Shown: in pieces, positions 60,095 to 64,000 of the stretch
Layout of the letters: each line of letters begins with the position of its first letter
Numbering within the stretch: the first letter of the stretch is position 1
From: Talinum fruticosum
Lineage: Eukaryota; Streptophyta; Magnoliopsida; Caryophyllales; Talinaceae
Assembly: GCA_021018815.1 (NCBI GenBank)
Contig: JAITYX010000126.1
Span: 565,501-629,500 of the forward strand
DNA: 64,000 nucleotides
Reading direction: 5' to 3'
Notes under the pieces: generated by a model
Databases searched by the model: none
Told to the model about the DNA's origin: nothing
What the model saw: only the letters and a program-made list of their open reading frames with translations
Program-made: the position numbers and the translations under genes

Positions 60095-61033
60095 ATGATC
60101 AATTTGTTCAAAGTAAAAGCAAAACAAAAGGAAACCACTAACAACGCTGATGACAGGAAGCACATCAAGAAGCAAACAGCAGGAGAATTACGTCTTCACA
60201 AAGGTTATTTTTATTTATCAGTTCATCATCAAAATTGCTGAATGAATGATTTCTTTCTATTTTGGCCGAAAATCATTGCGATAATCGTAATTGTTCGTAT
60301 GGTTTACACCATCTTTTCTCTCAGATATCAATGAACTGAACCTACCAAGCACATGTGACTTGAAATTTCCCAATGGCCAGGATGACCTTATGTTCTTTGA
60401 AGTTACCATTCAGCCCGACGAGGGATATTATGTGTAAGAGCCTTCTCTTTTCGTATGTTTGGGTTGATTTTGCCTTCTTCAGAGGGCAATGGGTTTATTC
60501 ATTGAAGGTTTTGCTTATTTCAGAGGTGGCAAATTTCTGTTCTCCTTCCATGTTCCCTCGGTCTACCCTCATGAACCACCAAAGGTCAAGTGCGAGACAA
60601 AGGTGAGACGAAGACTACATATATCTGAACCTCTCAAAACCCCGGGATATATCCCCAAAATGTCAGTTTTCTGACTAATGTGTAACTGGCAGTTGTACCA
60701 TCCCAACATTGATTTAGAAGGGAATGTGTGCCTTAACATTCTAAGAGAAGACTGGAAACCTGTTCTAAACATAAACACCATCATCTATGGATTGTATCAC
60801 CTCTTTACGGTACTTGAGATTATTACCCTTTACAAGTCATTTACATTCGATCGATCGATGTGATCATATTTCTGACAGGGTTTTTCTGGGCAGCAACCCA
60901 ATCACGAAGACCCGCTGAATCATGAAGCTGCAGAAGTACTGAGGCACAATCCAAAGGAGTTCGAATCGAATGTGAGAAAGGCAATGGAGGGGGATATGTA
61001 GGGTTTACTCAATTCATAAGGTGCCTAGCTTAG
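60095..61033 (+). CDS. RCE1: RCE1/UBC12, NEDD8 (RUB)-conjugating E2 enzyme (one frame break)
   Basis: The E2 that takes RUB/NEDD8 from ECR1-AXR1 and passes it to cullins, activating CRL ubiquitin ligases. Exons: 60095-60203, 60325-60433, 60524-60602, 60693-60809 and 60894-61033. The start [13 protein letters not shown] is the acidic-pocket docking tail of UBC12 proteins; [42 protein letters not shown] and the catalytic-Cys block [19 protein letters not shown] follow. A 5' leader intron with a good donor (59299) and acceptor (60088-60089) precedes the start. As written, the frame stops at 60999-61001 after AMEGDM. One more G in the G5 run 60989-60993 would give [14 protein letters not shown] and a stop at 61031-61033, with a total of 184 residues, the usual length. 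Confidence 0.96.
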
Positions 61034-62773
61034 AAGGGATTCCAAAGCTGTAAACTTTGGGATGCAAACCCATCATTTTTTGTGGGTGCTTAACCCATTG
61101 CTGGCATACTTTGGAATGGCAATATGAAATTCACCAAATATGGCATGGAATTCTAGCTTTTTCTTCACCAATTGTCCTCTGTTTTTTTTTCCCTCTTGTT
61201 CTTTTGGATCTCCAATTTGTGTATCTACCAGTTGATCATGGATAAATTAGAAAGTAGAACTTTTTTCCGGTATGAGATTATCGCAATTTTGCTTAAAGCA
61301 ATAATTGATCATCAATATACTTGGTGAAGAACTTGCAACTCGATCGATTGAACTTGAACTTCAATTGCAAAGACTACACTGGTGTTTACAACTTCTGAGT
61401 TTTTTTTGTTTTTGAGGTCGGGGTGGAGATTGGAGATAGAGACTAGGGGAGGGATAAACTAATACTGATGAGATGGAATTAGAGTCTTGTTCCATTTAAC
61501 TTTAACTTACAGACCTTACAGTTTCTAACAACTCTTTACAATTTTTTACGACTAATTTTACAATGTCTTATAACTTCTTATAATTGCTTACAACGTTCTT
61601 ATAACTGCTTACGATTCTTTATACCTTTACAGACTTACAATTTAAAGTTTTACAACTCCTTACAATTAAATAGAACAGGACCTAAGAGTAGCTGACATAT
61701 AAGGTCCTCAACAGATTGCAACATAAAACTGTAAAAGACAAATTCGAACATTACTATTATGTGGCAAGGATATTGAATCAATAATGAAGATAATATTAAA
61801 AGCCAAGTTTAAAGAGTCCAACAATTTGAGTGCATTTTTTATCTGTCATTCGAAATTCAGGGATGTTTTCAAATTTAACATATCGTGCTCCCCATAATTT
61901 GTCATTTTGAGTGCATTTAATTTAATAAGCAGTTGCTGGAATAGTTGGATTTTTACGTACTGTGTAAATGCATGGGTTAGCATCATACGTCCGAAAAAAT
62001 TAAAAAATATAATGTAAACATACAAATTTGAAGATCATGGTTTTTACAATGTAATTTACAATTATATTTATTTTAATTTTTAAACTATATGTATCTCACT
62101 TCTAGTTTATTAAAAAAAAAGTAGATTATTTTAAAAAATATATCAATATTTAATACTCTGAAGTATATTATTATTTTAATGTATTTATATAGATAATTGG
62201 AGAGTAGTTCACAAATTAAAGAGTTATGCAACCTCTGCTTAAACTACATATGGGAACTGCAACCACTTGTAGGATCCCTAACTAATTTTCTTTCAATTCA
62301 CAAGCTTCTTTTTTTCCTTTTTGGTTAAAAGACAGGTCATAAAGGTCAATTTATCTAGCTTTCTAGTACCAAATTGGGAGACGTTATCAGCTAATTAATT
62401 AGCTGACACCCGTTTTAAGTTTAAGGATCAACTATACAATGTTCCTTGTTGGGTTGGAATTGCATCAAAACTGAACAGAAAACCCGGTTTATGCATTCGA
62501 GCGTGCTTCATTGAAATACACTTACAGAAGGAAAAGCGAGTTCTTGCTTTGTCCAAACAAGCAGCTTATGTAGCATGGACAAAACAGCGAGGTTCAGGCT
62601 GCACATTAACATATACATACATTTACCCCCTAAAGACCTACATTGCATGAAGATCAATAATAATTCTATTTCCTGATAGTCCTAAATTTCATATACATAA
62701 TGATTGAAAGAAATAGAATTCTCTTATTATTAGTCTTCTTCTTCTTCTTCTTCAAAGAATCCAGATCTAGTGC
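61034..62773. other. Intergenic region with a TTACAA-rich patch
   Basis: No gene seen. About 61500-61675 is built of irregular short copies of CTTACAACT-like words (TTACAGACC, TTACAATTT, TTATAACTT, TTACAACGT), spaced 10-20 bases apart without a fixed period. Confidence 0.5.
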
Positions 62774-64000
62774 TCAATCTTGGCTCCACAGGTAGACATG
62801 CCCTACAGTGCGAGTGTAGAAGTAGTGGAGAAACCGATTCTCCTTTCTCAAGCATTGGAAAGGGTGAAATGCAACTGTAGGTTCTCGCATAGTGCTTGTC
62901 ACCTTCGTAGAATGGGGGTCATTGGGAACTGCGGTGTCCTTGAGACTCTCTGGTAGTACACAGCTGCAGACAGAGCCTATATATGGAAGGATGGAGAAAG
63001 AACTTGAGATCTATAAACATTGTGCTAAGAACCAATTCAAGCAAAAGTTTAAGCAGATGGTAGGTAGGAAGCGCAAAATATGTTTCATATTACATTACAA
63101 CATTTCCTTTTAGCTTGAAGCACAATGCAGCATTAAGTTCAAAGTTAAACGCACCTATTCTCGCAAGACGGTTAACCCATTTAGGGATCCTTTTCCCTGT
63201 TAACTTGGAACAGATATCATCTGAGAAATGGTTGCAGTTCTTGATGATCAAGTGATAAGTATCACCATAATAGTTTCTAGATTGTTGCTCCATGAATTCT
63301 CTAATTTCATGAGGATCCAAAGATGTTATACCCATGAATATCGCTTTCCTAAACTTGAAGCCGGGACATTGGCGAGGTTCAACCTCAAAAACACCACTTG
63401 CAGGGAAGTCATGAGCACCGAAAGCATATTCTCCACCATGGACTGTTCAACAAAACGCCAAACATGATTTATCTGAATGAGGTTTTCAATTATCACCATT
63501 TACAAGAGACAAGGTTTTCTTAAATTCACGAACATTTTCAAATGGCATTCATAAACTGAGATAACCGGAAGCTAATTCCTCAATTTTGCATGTCTAAATA
63601 CATAGGCAACATGCAGGTAAGTCAGACATAGATAGCAGTTCAACTTGTTCCTACGATACAAACTCAAACCAGTCCACCAATTAATTGTTATTTCACAGCA
63701 GGAAAAGACTATTCTCATGCATAAACAGCTTTTGGATCTACAACAATCATGGTTGAGAACAAAAGCAAGTACAACCAGAGCTAACAACTCTTTTAGGCAA
63801 CTTTTTCATCTTTGATTAAATGTACTCTTTCTGAAGGCAATCATAAGTTTTAGTTGAGGATCCAATGAAAAGGTCTCTTCATAGTTCAGATGTATGCCTT
63901 GCCATGTCATAGCCAATTGAGGCGAAACTTTGGGGTATGGATTTGGATGTTAGATATCTGTTAAGCTCAAACATTTACAGTATGATACTCACCAGAGACA
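62774..64000 (-). CDS. PPPDE / DeSI-like cysteine protease, 3' part
   Basis: Member of the PPPDE family (DeSI-like plant proteins such as At4g17486), putative deubiquitinating or deSUMOylating Cys proteases. Exons: the last bases of an exon at 63993-64000, then 63442-63155 and 62976-62774. Seen: HGGEYAFGAHDF, VFEVEPRQCPGFKFRKAIF, the catalytic-Cys motif KNCNHFSDDICSKLTGK, and PKWVNRLARIG followed by CSCVLPESLK. The tail after LPESLK is variable in the family. The catalytic His lies in the part beyond the window. Splice phases agree between the two complete exons. 5' end missing because of the window edge. Confidence 0.9.

Noticed and set aside
1..64000. CRISPR arrays, operons, riboswitches, prophage or bacterial defence systems
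   Set aside because: The window is intron-rich nuclear plant DNA. The only regular repeat array (2746-5037) has ~320 base contiguous units without spacers.
1..64000. tRNA, rRNA or snRNA genes
   Set aside because: No cloverleaf with A and B boxes, no rRNA-like stretch and no snRNA upstream element (TCCCACATCG type) with TATA was seen by eye on either strand; a covariance-model scan could still find one.

Overview
This window is nuclear DNA from a flowering plant, most likely a eudicot. The genes are split by many short GT-AG introns, the intergenic DNA is AT-rich and full of class II transposon remnants, and the conserved proteins match plant families, several of them plastid-targeted. All gene models below were assembled by hand from reading frames, splice signals and remembered family consensus; nothing was searched.

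Layout. 1-5535 is a transposon and satellite block. Nested hAT-like elements sit inside one copy of a small TIR element, followed by about seven copies of a ~320 bp tandem repeat and a second copy of the same TIR element. 5560-7360 (-) is a decayed LRR receptor kinase. 8751-13715 (-) is TIC62. 14832-15956 is a MULE-like element with a 9 bp target duplication. 16477-20077 (+) is HDR (IspH), the last enzyme of the plastid MEP pathway. 20877-23774 (-) is an intact MATE/DTX transporter, and 25804-29056 (-) is its broken tandem paralogue. 30556-33672 (-) is CCS1 of plastid cytochrome c assembly. 34823-43957 (-) is the DOA1/PLAA homologue (WD40-PFU-PUL) in 22 exons. 47525-48647 (-) is a single-exon DUF677/UPF0496 protein. 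53053-57533 (-) is OST48. 60095-61033 (+) is the NEDD8/RUB E2 RCE1. 62774-64000 (-) is the 3' part of a PPPDE/DeSI-like protease cut by the window edge.

Function. TIC62, HDR and CCS1 are three nuclear genes for plastid proteins within 25 kb. DOA1, RCE1 and the PPPDE protein all belong to ubiquitin or ubiquitin-like biology. I see no evidence that these groupings reflect co-regulation.

Main observations. (1) The satellite array sits between two copies of one TIR element, and the inner and outer 8 bp flanks pair up as two separate target duplications. That is what integration of a circle carrying satellite plus element into a resident element would leave. (2) Eight single-base frame breaks occur in six genes. 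All are losses, most within short homopolymers, and each restores the expected family length if undone, so I read most as assembly errors rather than mutations. (3) HDR 3' end, MATE and possibly part of CCS1 were duplicated in tandem, leaving recognisable relics at 24.8-25.6 kb.
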